Shown one piece after another: positions 33,624-43,035 of a DNA stretch of 63,886 nucleotides. Position 1 is the stretch's first letter. Every line of letters starts with the position of its first letter. A program made the position numbers and the translations under genes. Source of the DNA: Gemmatimonadales bacterium UBA2989 (GTDB taxonomy: Bacteria > Gemmatimonadota > Gemmatimonadetes > Longimicrobiales > Gaopeijiaceae); contig DEAF01000028.1 of assembly GCA_002346625.1 (NCBI GenBank), forward strand, positions 1-63,886, written 5' to 3'. Under the pieces are notes generated by a model that searched no databases, was not told the DNA's origin, and saw nothing but the letters and a program-made list of their open reading frames with translations.

Positions 33624-36323
33624 ATGAGCACTGATTATTTTGGCGCACTTAGCACCATAGACCTTAAAGAAGGCCCCACCTCCTTTTACCGCCTAAGCAG
33701 ATTAGAGGATGCTGGCCTTGGAAACCTTGACAACCTTCCCTTTTCCATACGTATCCTATTAGAGAACGCCCTCCGGCATGCCGGAGGAAAATACGTAAGC
33801 GAAAATCATGTGCGGGCAATAGCCGAATGGAACCCTAAGAATACGGGTGCTGACATACCATTCATGCCAACCCGTGTGGTCCTCCAAGACTATACTGGCG
33901 TCCCAGCAGTGGTTGATCTGGCAGCTATGAGAGAAGGTTTTAAAAAACTAGGAAAAGATCCGAACCTTATTAATCCAGTTATCCCAGTTGACTTAGTGAT
34001 TGATCATTCAGTGCAAGTGGACTTCTTTGGGACCACCAAAGCCTATAGGCAAAATGTGGAGAAGGAATTTGAGCGAAATCAGGAACGATATGCTCTTCTA
34101 CGTTGGGCTCAAAATGCTTTTAAAAATTTTAGAGTTGTCCCTCCAGGAACAGGAATAGTACATCAAGTCAACCTCGAATACTTAGCGTCTGTAACCCATC
34201 GCCGTGAAGAAGACAACTCCTGGATATCCTATCCCGACACCTTATTAGGAACCGATTCACATACAACTATGATCAACGGGTTGGGGGTTTTGGGATGGGG
34301 TGTGGGAGGTATAGAAGCTGCTGCTGTCCTAACAGGCCAACCTTACTACATGCTACTACCTAAGGTAGTGGGAGTTAAATTCACCGGTAAACTGAGAGAG
34401 GGTGCCACAGCAACTGACCTCGTGCTCCACGTAGTAGAGATGCTCCGATCCCACAATGTGGTTGGCAGTTTTGTCGAATACTTCGGCCCGGGCCTCTCTA
34501 ACCTTACTCTTCCAGACCGTGCAACTCTGGCAAATATGGCTCCTGAATATGGTGCCACCATTGGCTTCTTCCCGGTGGACACAGAAACACTGGCCTACCT
34601 AAGGGGATCAGGCCGAAGCGATGGATTAGTAGATAGAGTTGAGAGGATAAGCAAAGAACAGGGAATATTCCGTACCGATCAAACACCGGATCCGAAGTAT
34701 ACAGATATTTTACAAATGGACCTATCAACGGTTGAACCTAGCGTAGCTGGCCCAAGACGACCGCAGGATCGTATCGCCCTAAATGATCTCCCTACAGCTT
34801 TTGCAAAAGATCTTCCATCTCTAGTACCCTCAGGTTTTTCACTTGATGATAATGGCAAAAAAACAGTTGCCCTAGAGATAGAAGAAAACAAGTGTGAAAT
34901 CGGAGACGGCAGTATAGTGATAGCTGCAATTACAAGTTGTACCAATACATCAAACCCTTCCGTCATGGTGGGAGCTGGCCTATTGGCAAAAAAGGCGGTG
35001 GAGTTAGGCCTTGAGGTCAAACCCTGGGTGAAGCCTAGTATGGCTCCAGGATCTAAAGTGGTAACCGACTACCTAGATGCTGCAGGCCTCAATCCATATC
35101 TGAACAAGTTGGGTTTTGACATTGTAGGATACGGATGCACTACATGTATAGGAAACTCAGGGCCTATAGCTGAATCTATTAGCAAAGAAATAAATCGGAA
35201 TGGGTTGGTTGTGGCATCAATCCTATCTGGAAACCGTAATTTTGAAGCCCGTATACACCCTCATGTACGAGCCAATTATCTTTCTTCTCCCATCCTCGTA
35301 GTAGCTTACGCCATAGCAGGCAGAATAGATATCGATTGGGACACAGAGCCGATAGGTCACAACCGTGATGAACAACCCGTATATCTCAAAGATATTTGGC
35401 CAAGCTCAGAAGAAATCAAGGACACCGTGAGCTCGTGCCTGCAACCTGAAATGTACAGAGATCGCTACTCTGAAGTTTTCGAAGGTGACGAATTGTGGCA
35501 AGCACTCCCTGTCTCTACAGACGATGACAATCTTTACAATTGGGATGCCGAATCAACGTATATTCAACTCCCGCCATTCTTTGAAGACATGTCATTAGAT
35601 ATCCCTGGTATCTCTGATATCCACAACGCTAGAGTTCTGAGCATATTTGGCAATACAACTACCACAGATCACATTTCTCCAGCCGGTGCTATCCCCAAGG
35701 ATGAACCAGCGGGAACCTATCTATTGGAAGCGGGCGTGAACCCTTGGCAATTCAATACCTTCGGATCTAGGCGTGGCAATCATGAAGTTATGATGCGAGG
35801 AACTTTTGGGAACGTAAGAATCCGAAATCTTATGCTTGATAGCCGTGAGGGAGGTTATACAATCCACATTCCAAGTGGTGAAGAGATATCAATATATGAA
35901 GCAGCTAAACGTTATCAGTGCGAAAATACACCTCTAATAATCCTAGCAGGACGGGAATACGGAACAGGTAGCTCACGGGATTGGGCTGCAAAGGGTACAA
36001 TACTATTGGGGGTTAAGGTAGTAATAGCTGAAAGCTACGAACGCATTCACCGAAGTAACCTGGTAGGAATGGGTGTACTTCCTCTACAGTTTAAAGATGG
36101 TGAAAACGCTAAGTCATTAGGCCTTACAGGACTTGAAAGCTACAACATCATAGGAATAATGAACGGACTCAAACCCAACGCTTATTTAAATGTGGTAGCA
36201 ACATCAGAAGACGATGAACAAATATCATTTCAGGTGATCGCAAGAATTGATTCTGATGTAGACCTAGAATACTACCAAAATGGTGGCATTATGCATACCG
36301 TACTTCGGAAAATGAGCTCATAA
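33624..36323 (+). CDS. acnA: Aconitate hydratase A
   Basis: Monomeric iron-sulfur aconitase of the IRP/AcnA type, about 899 aa. The N-terminal domain has VVLQDYTGVPAVVDLAAMR and the substrate motif GTDSHTTMINGLGVLGWGVGG. Cluster cysteines are in SCTNTSNPSVM and YGCTTCIGNSGP. The C-terminal swivel domain has GREYGTGSSRDWAAKG. The start is set at ATG 33624, which sits 5 nt after AGGA; TTG 33621 also reads in frame. Together with icd and the E2 gene it supports an oxidative TCA cycle. The 225 bp upstream hold no clear signal. Confidence 0.97.
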   Translation: MSTDYFGALSTIDLKEGPTSFYRLSRLEDAGLGNLDNLPFSIRILLENALRHAGGKYVSENHVRAIAEWNPKNTGADIPFMPTRVVLQDYTGVPAVVDLAAMREGFKKLGKDPNLINPVIPVDLVIDHSVQVDFFGTTKAYRQNVEKEFERNQERYALLRWAQNAFKNFRVVPPGTGIVHQVNLEYLASVTHRREEDNSWISYPDTLLGTDSHTTMINGLGVLGWGVGGIEAAAVLTGQPYYMLLPKVVGVKFTGKLREGATATDLVLHVVEMLRSHNVVGSFVEYFGPGLSNLTLPDRATLANMAPEYGATIGFFPVDTETLAYLRGSGRSDGLVDRVERISKEQGIFRTDQTPDPKYTDILQMDLSTVEPSVAGPRRPQDRIALNDLPTAFAKDLPSLVPSGFSLDDNGKKTVALEIEENKCEIGDGSIVIAAITSCTNTSNPSVMVGAGLLAKKAVELGLEVKPWVKPSMAPGSKVVTDYLDAAGLNPYLNKLGFDIVGYGCTTCIGNSGPIAESISKEINRNGLVVASILSGNRNFEARIHPHVRANYLSSPILVVAYAIAGRIDIDWDTEPIGHNRDEQPVYLKDIWPSSEEIKDTVSSCLQPEMYRDRYSEVFEGDELWQALPVSTDDDNLYNWDAESTYIQLPPFFEDMSLDIPGISDIHNARVLSIFGNTTTTDHISPAGAIPKDEPAGTYLLEAGVNPWQFNTFGSRRGNHEVMMRGTFGNVRIRNLMLDSREGGYTIHIPSGEEISIYEAAKRYQCENTPLIILAGREYGTGSSRDWAAKGTILLGVKVVIAESYERIHRSNLVGMGVLPLQFKDGENAKSLGLTGLESYNIIGIMNGLKPNAYLNVVATSEDDEQISFQVIARIDSDVDLEYYQNGGIMHTVLRKMSS

Positions 36324-36382
36324 AACCATACACGGTCAAAGTTTATAGAATACCTCAACCTTACCGATGCTACTTAAGATTA

Positions 36383-37033
36383 TCAGATAGGAGACTCGTA
36401 ATTAGAATTCTTTAGGGCTACAGGAACACCTAAGACTTCAGATAGTATCACAGCCCGTTGAATGTCTCTACCGCCTCCGTGTTTCAAGATATTAATCACA
36501 CTTTGCTTTTTGGTGATCTTAAGCAAATCTGGTTTTTGATACTCATCCAAATTCTGTTCGACTCTACTAATTAACTGGTTTTTAATTATGGCCGATTTTT
36601 CACGATCAGACATAGCTAAACTGGATTTAGTAACAGATTTTACTTCAGTGTGGGATAACGAGTGATCATCTGGATAGGTATAAACCGTATCATCCTGGCT
36701 GCTTGAAGGGAGCCAATCTACATCGGCATAATCTTTCGCTTCGCTAGGATTAGTATCTTTCGGGAATTCCGTAGGTGGCAGACCTCCAGTAGAAGGTAGC
36801 CGATCTATCCCGGTCAAATCAGCAATCTCTTTCCAGAATTCTTCAGGAACCATCCCTTCGGATGTTTCTTCAGTATTTATCGGATAGCTTTCTATTTCTA
36901 AATCTGCGACTCCCTCTCTCCGATCAATCTTGTCCCTGTTTTCAATATCTTGGCGTTTTTTCCGAGCCTCCAATATTCCAATCGAATAAACTACGAATAT
37001 TAGAAATAGAAGCTGAAATATACCTTCAATCAT
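36383..37033 (-). CDS. Membrane-anchored protein of unknown function next to floA
   Basis: 216 aa, not recognised. One N-terminal helix (residues 4-20, GIFQLLFLIFVVYSIGI) is followed by a basic patch (EARKKRQD), then about 130 polar, acidic, probably disordered residues. A conserved-looking helical C-terminal 40 residues contains ITKKQSVINILKHGGGRD and AVILSEVLGVPVALK. It lies 43 nt downstream of floA in the same orientation, so it is likely part of the nfeD-floA membrane module, perhaps an adaptor held at the membrane by the helix. No family can be named. Confidence 0.75.
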   Translation of the reverse strand: MIEGIFQLLFLIFVVYSIGILEARKKRQDIENRDKIDRREGVADLEIESYPINTEETSEGMVPEEFWKEIADLTGIDRLPSTGGLPPTEFPKDTNPSEAKDYADVDWLPSSSQDDTVYTYPDDHSLSHTEVKSVTKSSLAMSDREKSAIIKNQLISRVEQNLDEYQKPDLLKITKKQSVINILKHGGGRDIQRAVILSEVLGVPVALKNSNYESPI

Positions 37034-37076
37034 AAAGTTTCTCTCTTAAGCGTATAAGGGATTCCACCCTATATAT

Positions 37077-38066
37077 TTAGGCCAACGGTTCAGTATCCGA
37101 ATCATCTTCGCCTGCAATTGCCTTACGCATAGATGTATCAGACTGAACATTGTTATATCGTACGTAATCCATTACTCCCATGTGGCCCTGACGGAAGGCA
37201 TCGGCTAGACCTAAGGGCACTTCTGCTTCAGCCTTCACTAGATCTGCCCGCATCTCCTGGACCTTGGCCTTCATTTCTTGCTCGAGAGCTACGGCCATAG
37301 CCCTCCTCTCCTCTGCCCGGGCTTGGGCAACCTGCTTGTCAGCCTCAGCCTGATGAGTCTGAAGGTCAGCACCGATATTTTTACCTACGTCTACATCAGC
37401 AATATCGATGGAAAGAATCTCAAAGGCTGTTCCTGAATCCAACCCTTTAGCAAGTACTGTCTTAGATATATCATCTGGATTCTCAAGTACTTGCTTATGA
37501 GTATCGGCAGATCCAATAGAAGAGACGATCCCTTCACCTACTCGAGCAAGTATAGTGTCTTCTCCTGCACCGCCAACTAAACGATTAATGTTAGCCCTCA
37601 CTGTAACTCGAGCCTGAGCTATGAGTTGGATACCATCTTTAGCCATAGCTGCTACTTTTGGAGTATTAATAACCTTAGGATTAACAGATACTTGTACCGC
37701 TTCAAAAACGTCTCGACCAGCAAGATCTATAGCAGCTGCTTGCTGAAATCCTAATTCAATGCTCGCCTTGTCAGCACTAATCAGTGCTCGGACAACTCTA
37801 TCTACACGTCCTCCTGCCAAGTAGTGAGCCTCCAGGTCATTGACGCTTAGCTGGATACCAGCTTTAGTGGCCCATACAAGAGGCCTGACCACTTCCGTAG
37901 GTCTAACCTTACGAAGACGCATACCTACTAGATAGGCGATGCCCAGCCTAACTCCGGCTGATATTGCTTCGACCCACAAACGCACAGGAATAGCCCAAGC
38001 AACCATTGAGACAAATGCGACTGTCCCAAATAGGAAAAATAGACTGAATATATCGAGCTGCTGCAT
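37077..38066 (-). CDS. floA: Flotillin-like protein FloA
   Basis: SPFH-type scaffold of functional membrane microdomains, UPF0365/YqfA family, 329 aa. An N-terminal membrane hairpin (about residues 5-50) is followed by family blocks MRLRKVRPTEVVRPLVWATKAGI, LEAHYLAGGRVDRVVRALISADKA, QVSVNPKVI and IDIADVDVGKNIGADLQTHQAEADK. The coiled-coil Ala/Glu-rich C-terminus is intact. Paired with nfeD directly upstream, as in Bacillus yqeZ-yqfA. Function: clustering of membrane proteins. Confidence 0.95.
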   Translation of the reverse strand: MQQLDIFSLFFLFGTVAFVSMVAWAIPVRLWVEAISAGVRLGIAYLVGMRLRKVRPTEVVRPLVWATKAGIQLSVNDLEAHYLAGGRVDRVVRALISADKASIELGFQQAAAIDLAGRDVFEAVQVSVNPKVINTPKVAAMAKDGIQLIAQARVTVRANINRLVGGAGEDTILARVGEGIVSSIGSADTHKQVLENPDDISKTVLAKGLDSGTAFEILSIDIADVDVGKNIGADLQTHQAEADKQVAQARAEERRAMAVALEQEMKAKVQEMRADLVKAEAEVPLGLADAFRQGHMGVMDYVRYNNVQSDTSMRKAIAGEDDSDTEPLA

Positions 38067-38140
38067 ATGGTGATCCTTTCATTGAATCTCGTAAAATCAG
38101 TGGGATTTAACCTACTTATTTCACAGAGTTTCGTATTTTT

Positions 38141-39487
38141 TTATTCCCCTTCTTCTGCCAGGGATCGGACAACGTGACGATATCCCTCAGCTGCCACTAT
38201 CCGTACAGGGGTTCCTTGTTCTATCCATTCCGATTCTGATACGATGTCTATGCGTTCATCTTCAAAAATACCCACACCAGAAGGTCTGAGGTCCGTGATG
38301 GCTATACCTTCACGACCCACAAGCTCTGGACGCGGATGAGCAGACTCGTATCCAGTAGATTTGTCCGTACGAGTATTCAAGAATATTCCCGTACGATAGA
38401 GTCTTGCACTTTTAGGAAGTTTTCTAAGAATAGCCCACCCAATTATAATTATCAGTAACAGAGTAGCGCTCAGTATACCTACTGCATTACTAGAATCTTC
38501 CACGGTTGGCATGCTCCCCAAAAGGCTCATATATATACCTACAACCATTCCGATGATACCAATTAAACCAAAGAAACCAAATCCTGGGATCAGCAAGACT
38601 TCTGCAGTCAAAAACAGTACCCCAGCCCCAAAAATCAGCAGATCTTCCCAACCTGCAAGGCCAAGAATCAAATGAGATCCAAAGAATAGCGACAGCGACA
38701 ATAGCCCTGCAAGTCCAGCTAGACCAACTGTAGGGGTTTTTATCTCAGCGATCAGCCCTAAGAATCCCAAAGAAAGAAGGAAAGGAGCAACTACTGGATG
38801 TGAGAAGAAACGAACCAGGCGCTCGGCCCAATTTACCTCCATGTGCTTTACCGTAGCACTGGAAAGTCCTAAGTCATTCAAAAGTGAATCGAAATCGTCC
38901 GTTTCTTTCCCATATCCCAACCCTACAGCCTCTTCAGTAGTTAACGTAAGAAGCTTTCCAGATTCTATTAACTCAGGAATAGCGATAGACTCGTCCACCA
39001 TGGCTTCCGCAACTTTTGGGTCTAACCCTCGGGATTCAGCTAAAGCACGCATCTCGCTCCGCATTGCTGAAACAATCTTTTCGGGAGCTTTATTACCTCC
39101 CCCATCCACCGGAGTAGCAGCTCCAATCACAGAGCCCGGCCTCATATAGATGCCCTCAGTAGCCAGACAGATCAAAGCTCCCGCTGAAAACGCACGTCGA
39201 TTCACAAAAGCATATACTGGCACTGGGGAATCTTGGATGGCATCAGCAATACGCTCAGCAGCATCTACCCTGCCGCCTGGTGTATCGATATCTAACACAA
39301 TAGCACTGGCATTAGCTCTTTGAGCAGCTTGGATGGATCGTTCTATAAAAGGTGCAAGCCCTAGCTCTACAACACCGTTAACTGGCACCCGGAAAACAAA
39401 CTCTTCATCTTGGCAAAGTGCCACCGAAGGAAAACCTACTACCCCAATGAGCACGACAGCCACAACAGTGTTTATTATCCTAAACAT
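38141..39487 (-). CDS. nfeD: NfeD-family membrane-bound serine protease (YqeZ type)
   Basis: Full-length NfeD, 448 aa. The signal peptide (residues 1-25, ending VALCQ) precedes a ClpP-like periplasmic protease domain with LDIDTPGGRVDAAERI and the nucleophile region RRAFSAGALI. The expected Lys of the Ser-Lys dyad would lie in the following helix. Four to five membrane helices (about 235-350) and a C-terminal OB-fold NfeD domain (about 375-445) complete it. Gene order nfeD-floA is the classic stomatin/flotillin operon, where the protease and the SPFH protein act together. Confidence 0.93.
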   Translation of the reverse strand: MFRIINTVVAVVLIGVVGFPSVALCQDEEFVFRVPVNGVVELGLAPFIERSIQAAQRANASAIVLDIDTPGGRVDAAERIADAIQDSPVPVYAFVNRRAFSAGALICLATEGIYMRPGSVIGAATPVDGGGNKAPEKIVSAMRSEMRALAESRGLDPKVAEAMVDESIAIPELIESGKLLTLTTEEAVGLGYGKETDDFDSLLNDLGLSSATVKHMEVNWAERLVRFFSHPVVAPFLLSLGFLGLIAEIKTPTVGLAGLAGLLSLSLFFGSHLILGLAGWEDLLIFGAGVLFLTAEVLLIPGFGFFGLIGIIGMVVGIYMSLLGSMPTVEDSSNAVGILSATLLLIIIIGWAILRKLPKSARLYRTGIFLNTRTDKSTGYESAHPRPELVGREGIAITDLRPSGVGIFEDERIDIVSESEWIEQGTPVRIVAAEGYRHVVRSLAEEGE

Positions 39488-39548
39488 GCATCTATTTATT
39501 CCTCAGATTCATAACCTACGATAGACAGACCCAACTCGATTGTTGTGA

Positions 39549-40571
39549 TCAATCATCAGCTCGGTACAATGTACGATTATTCAATCCTAGAGCAGCTATC
39601 AATCGATTGCTTTCACCAACAGGAATTCGTAGAGAGTATAATTCTCCAGGAGGAGTAACACCTCTGATAAGTTGAGGATTGAGTTCATACATAAGCTCTT
39701 CAGGTACTCCTAAAAACTCAGAAACATCTTTGAGTCTAATCTTTTCAGGAGTCCATACAACATCATAGGCATAGGGATCTATGTCTGTGATCTGTAACCC
39801 ATATTCTGAAGAATTACGAGCTATATGGGTAGCCGCAATAAATTTCGGAACATAGTGAGTTGTTTCTATAGGTAGGTGATCTATTATTTCCCAGTAAAGA
39901 CTTTCTTCTCCAAACTGTCCACCAGCATACCTTTTGAGAACTCTTGAAACACGAGTTGGGCCAGCATTATAGGCAGCAGCTGCTAAATACCAAGAACCGT
40001 ATCTTTGATACAAGAAATCAAGATAGTCCAATGCTGCATCAGTGGACCTCACAGGATCTAATCTTTCGTCCACATATGAGTCAATCCTAAGACCGTACTC
40101 CCGAGCAGTTGAACTCATTAACTGCCAGATTCCTAGAGCAGAAGCAGAAGATCGAGCACTAGGGAAAAAACCTGATTCGATCATTGCCAGGTAAATCAAT
40201 TCTTTAGGCATTCCCCTCTCACCAATCTTAGCAGTGATCATGTCAAAATATATGCCCGACCTGGATAAGATTTCTTCAAAACCCCACTTGTCGTCGTTTG
40301 CGAATCGACGTGCCCATAGATCTACGCGCGAATTTATATCTAGTGGCAACTCATCCGAGATCATCTCATTTTTGATTTTTGTCAATAAAATTGGTGTTAC
40401 TTCTTCACCCATTGATCCGGAACGTATTGTTTCTTCATTATCGTCAAGCACCCAACCGATCGTAAGAAAAGTTAGTGACATAAAAAATGCTATGTAGCAT
40501 AGGTAGTGTTTCGGATTCTTACCTGATTTTCTTATGAGGTGCACGCTGCTATTAATCCTATTTAATTTCAT
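39549..40571 (-). CDS. Membrane-anchored lytic transglycosylase (SLT domain)
   Basis: Peptidoglycan-cleaving enzyme of the MltD/Slt group, 340 aa. An N-terminal membrane helix or signal (about 22-41) is followed by the SLT domain with catalytic Glu132 in AMIESGFFP, then ALGIWQLM and AAAYNAGPTRV. The C-terminus (about 275-340) resembles an incomplete LysM-like or linker region (FLGVPEELMYELNP). It lies downstream of rpmA on the same strand, with 95 bp between. The enzyme would act in the periplasm, making 1,6-anhydromuropeptides. Confidence 0.92.
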   Translation of the reverse strand: MKLNRINSSVHLIRKSGKNPKHYLCYIAFFMSLTFLTIGWVLDDNEETIRSGSMGEEVTPILLTKIKNEMISDELPLDINSRVDLWARRFANDDKWGFEEILSRSGIYFDMITAKIGERGMPKELIYLAMIESGFFPSARSSASALGIWQLMSSTAREYGLRIDSYVDERLDPVRSTDAALDYLDFLYQRYGSWYLAAAAYNAGPTRVSRVLKRYAGGQFGEESLYWEIIDHLPIETTHYVPKFIAATHIARNSSEYGLQITDIDPYAYDVVWTPEKIRLKDVSEFLGVPEELMYELNPQLIRGVTPPGELYSLRIPVGESNRLIAALGLNNRTLYRADD

Positions 40572-40666
40572 ATTTTATAGCATCTATCAATATATCCGTT
40601 AACAAACAAAGCCGGCTCTGCTGATTGTCCTTGCAGGGCACGACTTTGATAATGTCAGATTTAATC

Positions 40667-40921
40667 TTACTCGCCGGGATAAACTGAAACCGCCTTACGT
40701 CGCCTATGAGTTTCAAAAGTTACCACACCATCGGCAGTAGCAAACAACGTATCATCTTTCCCACGAGAGACGTTATTGCCAGGGTGAAAACGAGTTCCTC
40801 GCTGACGAACAATTATGCTCCCAGCACTTACCCGTTCTCCTCCAAACCTCTTTATTCCGAGCCGATTAGGATTACTGTCACGCCCGTTTCGACTTGAACC
40901 TCCAGCTTTTTTATGTGCCAT
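40667..40921 (-). CDS. rpmA: 50S ribosomal protein L27
   Basis: 84 aa, with the N-terminus MAHKKAGGSSRNGRDSNPNR; the usual N-terminal tail reaches the peptidyl transferase centre. There is no Firmicutes-type cleavable leader. RQRGTRFHPGNNV and DDTLFATADG are conserved. Follows rplU by 37 nt, the universal order. Confidence 0.98.
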   Translation of the reverse strand: MAHKKAGGSSRNGRDSNPNRLGIKRFGGERVSAGSIIVRQRGTRFHPGNNVSRGKDDTLFATADGVVTFETHRRRKAVSVYPGE

Positions 40922-40958
40922 TAGATTATCTCAGAATATTTAAACTGTATAATAGTTA

Positions 40959-41270
40959 CTAGACTTTTATTTCGTCTATCCGAATTTCAGTAAATTTCTG
41001 CCTATGTCCCTGTTTCTTGCGGTAACCTTTCCTACGCTTCCTCTTGAACACAATTATCTTACGATCCTTGCCATGACGAATCACTTCAGCAGTAACTTTG
41101 GCACCACTAATAAGAGGTTGACCAACAGATATCTTATCTCCATCTGCAGTAAGCAAAACATCTTCAAAAGAAACAGTACTCCCCTCCTCTACCTCCAAAG
41201 AAGGAACTCTTAATTTAACACCAGGTTCCGCACGAAATTGCTTGCCGCCCGTCTTAAAAACAGCATACAT
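40959..41270 (-). CDS. rplU: 50S ribosomal protein L21
   Basis: 103 aa, complete. N-terminus MYAVFKTGGKQFRAEPG and C-terminal FKRKRRKGYRKKQGHRQKFT are diagnostic. It sits between rng and rpmA; the rng-rplU-rpmA arrangement is common and suggests joint transcription, although the 90-bp gap could hold an extra promoter. Confidence 0.98.
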   Translation of the reverse strand: MYAVFKTGGKQFRAEPGVKLRVPSLEVEEGSTVSFEDVLLTADGDKISVGQPLISGAKVTAEVIRHGKDRKIIVFKRKRRKGYRKKQGHRQKFTEIRIDEIKV

Positions 41271-41359
41271 ATACTATACCTCTATAACAGTTTGGGTCAC
41301 TCTAATATAGCCCAAAAGTCTTATGAAAACATGAAAGCAGGTCAAGATGTGACTTAAGC

Positions 41360-42883
41360 CTAAGTAAAAACATATTTAGATGTAACGTCGGTTTCAGCAG
41401 GACCTGAGAGAATTTTAAACTCAGCTTCTCCGAGTAGTGGGTCATCTCTCATAGTCAATGATATCTTAGTGTGTTGCTTCAATCTCTTTATAAAATCTGG
41501 ATATTCCTGAAGAATTAATAGGGTAACTTCGGGATGCATCTTTACCATAATCTTTCGTTCTTCACCCTTATCAAAAACCCTTTTGACACTCTTCTCTATC
41601 TGACGAATAACTGTAGCCGGAGTATTAACACGACCTTCACCTTCACATTTATCACAAGCCTTAGTGAGAGAACTATGGAGAGAAGGGCGAACTCGTTGTC
41701 GTGTCATCTCTATCAATCCTAAGTTTGAAATTTCAAACGCTTTAGTACGTGCACGATCACGATCCAAGCAACTCCTGAGTTCCTGAATGACACGATCACG
41801 ATCTTTCTGGGAATTCATATCAATGAGATCACATACTATAATTCCTCCGATGTCGCGCAATCTAATCTGGCGAGCAATCTCACGTGCAGCATCAATATTA
41901 GTCTTGAGAATTGTACGGGCAGGTTCTTTCTTGCCAGTATAGCGTCCCGTGTTGACATCTATGGAGACTAATGCCTCAGTCTGCTCAATAACGATATAAC
42001 CACCTGAAGGTAGACCAACTTTTTTGTTGAACACCTTCTGCATCTCTTCTTCTACCATGTATTTGTCAAAAAGTGAAACTGGATTCGAATATAACAAAAC
42101 ACGGTCCTTAAGATCTGGGGCTACGTTCTTAACATATTGGAGGATTTCGTTATAGATCATTTTGTTGTCAACAACTATTGATTCAAAACGATTGCTAAAT
42201 AGATCCCTTATCACTCCACTGATAAGTTTAGCTTCCCTGTGTAGAAGAGCTGGGGCATTTGAATTTGCTTTCTTTTTTAGAATCTTCTTCCAGTTCGCAG
42301 TAAGACGCTTAAGTTCCTTCTTTAAAGTGTCTTCATTCAGCTCTTCGCTAACAGTACGTACAATAATCCCACCACTTTTATCAGATAAGATACCTTTGGC
42401 GAGCTTACGCAAACGAGACCGTTCTCCACGATCTTCGATCTTACGGCTAACTCCCACGTTAGAAGAGCCGGGGATATACACCATAAATCGACCAGGCATT
42501 GATATCTTAGTAGTTAGACGAGGTCCTTTATCATTGATAGGCTCTTTAGTAACCTGCACTATCAACTTCTGGTCTTTTTTAATTAAATCTTGGATGGGAA
42601 GATAACGTTTCTGACTTTTTCGTCTCCCACTCCAACCTCTTCCCTCATCGTCATCACCCGTATCTATATCAGATACCTGTAAGAAACCTGCCTTATCTGT
42701 TCCAATATCCACAAAAGCAGCTTGGATACCGGGTATAACAGCTTCGACATTACCAAGGTATATGTCCCCGAGAAGGCGTCCTCGGTCAGAACGGTCAAAT
42801 AATAGCTCTACTAACTTCTCGTCTTCCATGAGTGCCACCCACGACTCGTGTGGCGTGGCACTCACGAGGATATCTCTCCTCAA
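41360..42883 (-). CDS. rng: Ribonuclease G/E family endoribonuclease
   Basis: Single-strand-specific endoribonuclease for rRNA maturation and mRNA decay, 507 aa, the RNase G size without the degradosome scaffold tail. The S1 domain covers about residues 36-125. The catalytic DNase I-like core includes ALVSIDVNTGRYTGK and ICDLIDMN, with its two metal-binding Asp. The zinc link is CDKCEGEGRV. The start is TTG at 42883, supported by AAGGAG 9 nt before it and by the family N-terminus. A very stable hairpin spans codons 7-18 and is listed separately. Confidence 0.95.
   Translation of the reverse strand: MRRDILVSATPHESWVALMEDEKLVELLFDRSDRGRLLGDIYLGNVEAVIPGIQAAFVDIGTDKAGFLQVSDIDTGDDDEGRGWSGRRKSQKRYLPIQDLIKKDQKLIVQVTKEPINDKGPRLTTKISMPGRFMVYIPGSSNVGVSRKIEDRGERSRLRKLAKGILSDKSGGIIVRTVSEELNEDTLKKELKRLTANWKKILKKKANSNAPALLHREAKLISGVIRDLFSNRFESIVVDNKMIYNEILQYVKNVAPDLKDRVLLYSNPVSLFDKYMVEEEMQKVFNKKVGLPSGGYIVIEQTEALVSIDVNTGRYTGKKEPARTILKTNIDAAREIARQIRLRDIGGIIVCDLIDMNSQKDRDRVIQELRSCLDRDRARTKAFEISNLGLIEMTRQRVRPSLHSSLTKACDKCEGEGRVNTPATVIRQIEKSVKRVFDKGEERKIMVKMHPEVTLLILQEYPDFIKRLKQHTKISLTMRDDPLLGEAEFKILSGPAETDVTSKYVFT
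42830..42863 (-). promoter_or_regulatory. Stable hairpin in the first codons of rng
   Basis: In the mRNA, GAGTGCCAC (42855-42863) pairs perfectly with GTGGCACTC (42830-42838), and inside it CCAC (42850-42853) pairs with GTGG (42839-42842), leaving one bulged G and a 7-nt loop. That is 13 base pairs within codons 7-18. It could slow initiation or serve as a cleavage or binding site for the enzyme itself, by analogy with RNase E autoregulation. Confidence 0.5.
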
Positions 42884-43035
42884 TGTATTTTTCTCCTTGG
42901 TCAGCTACTCATGACCAATCCTGCCGGCGCGCCTAAGCTACTCCGACCTCGCCTTTATTTTATTTATTTAAAAAGCGAGATCAGCCCTAGATTAGGCCCA
43001 TATTGGCAGGCCAGTAGTCTGAGTAAGCTTCCCTT

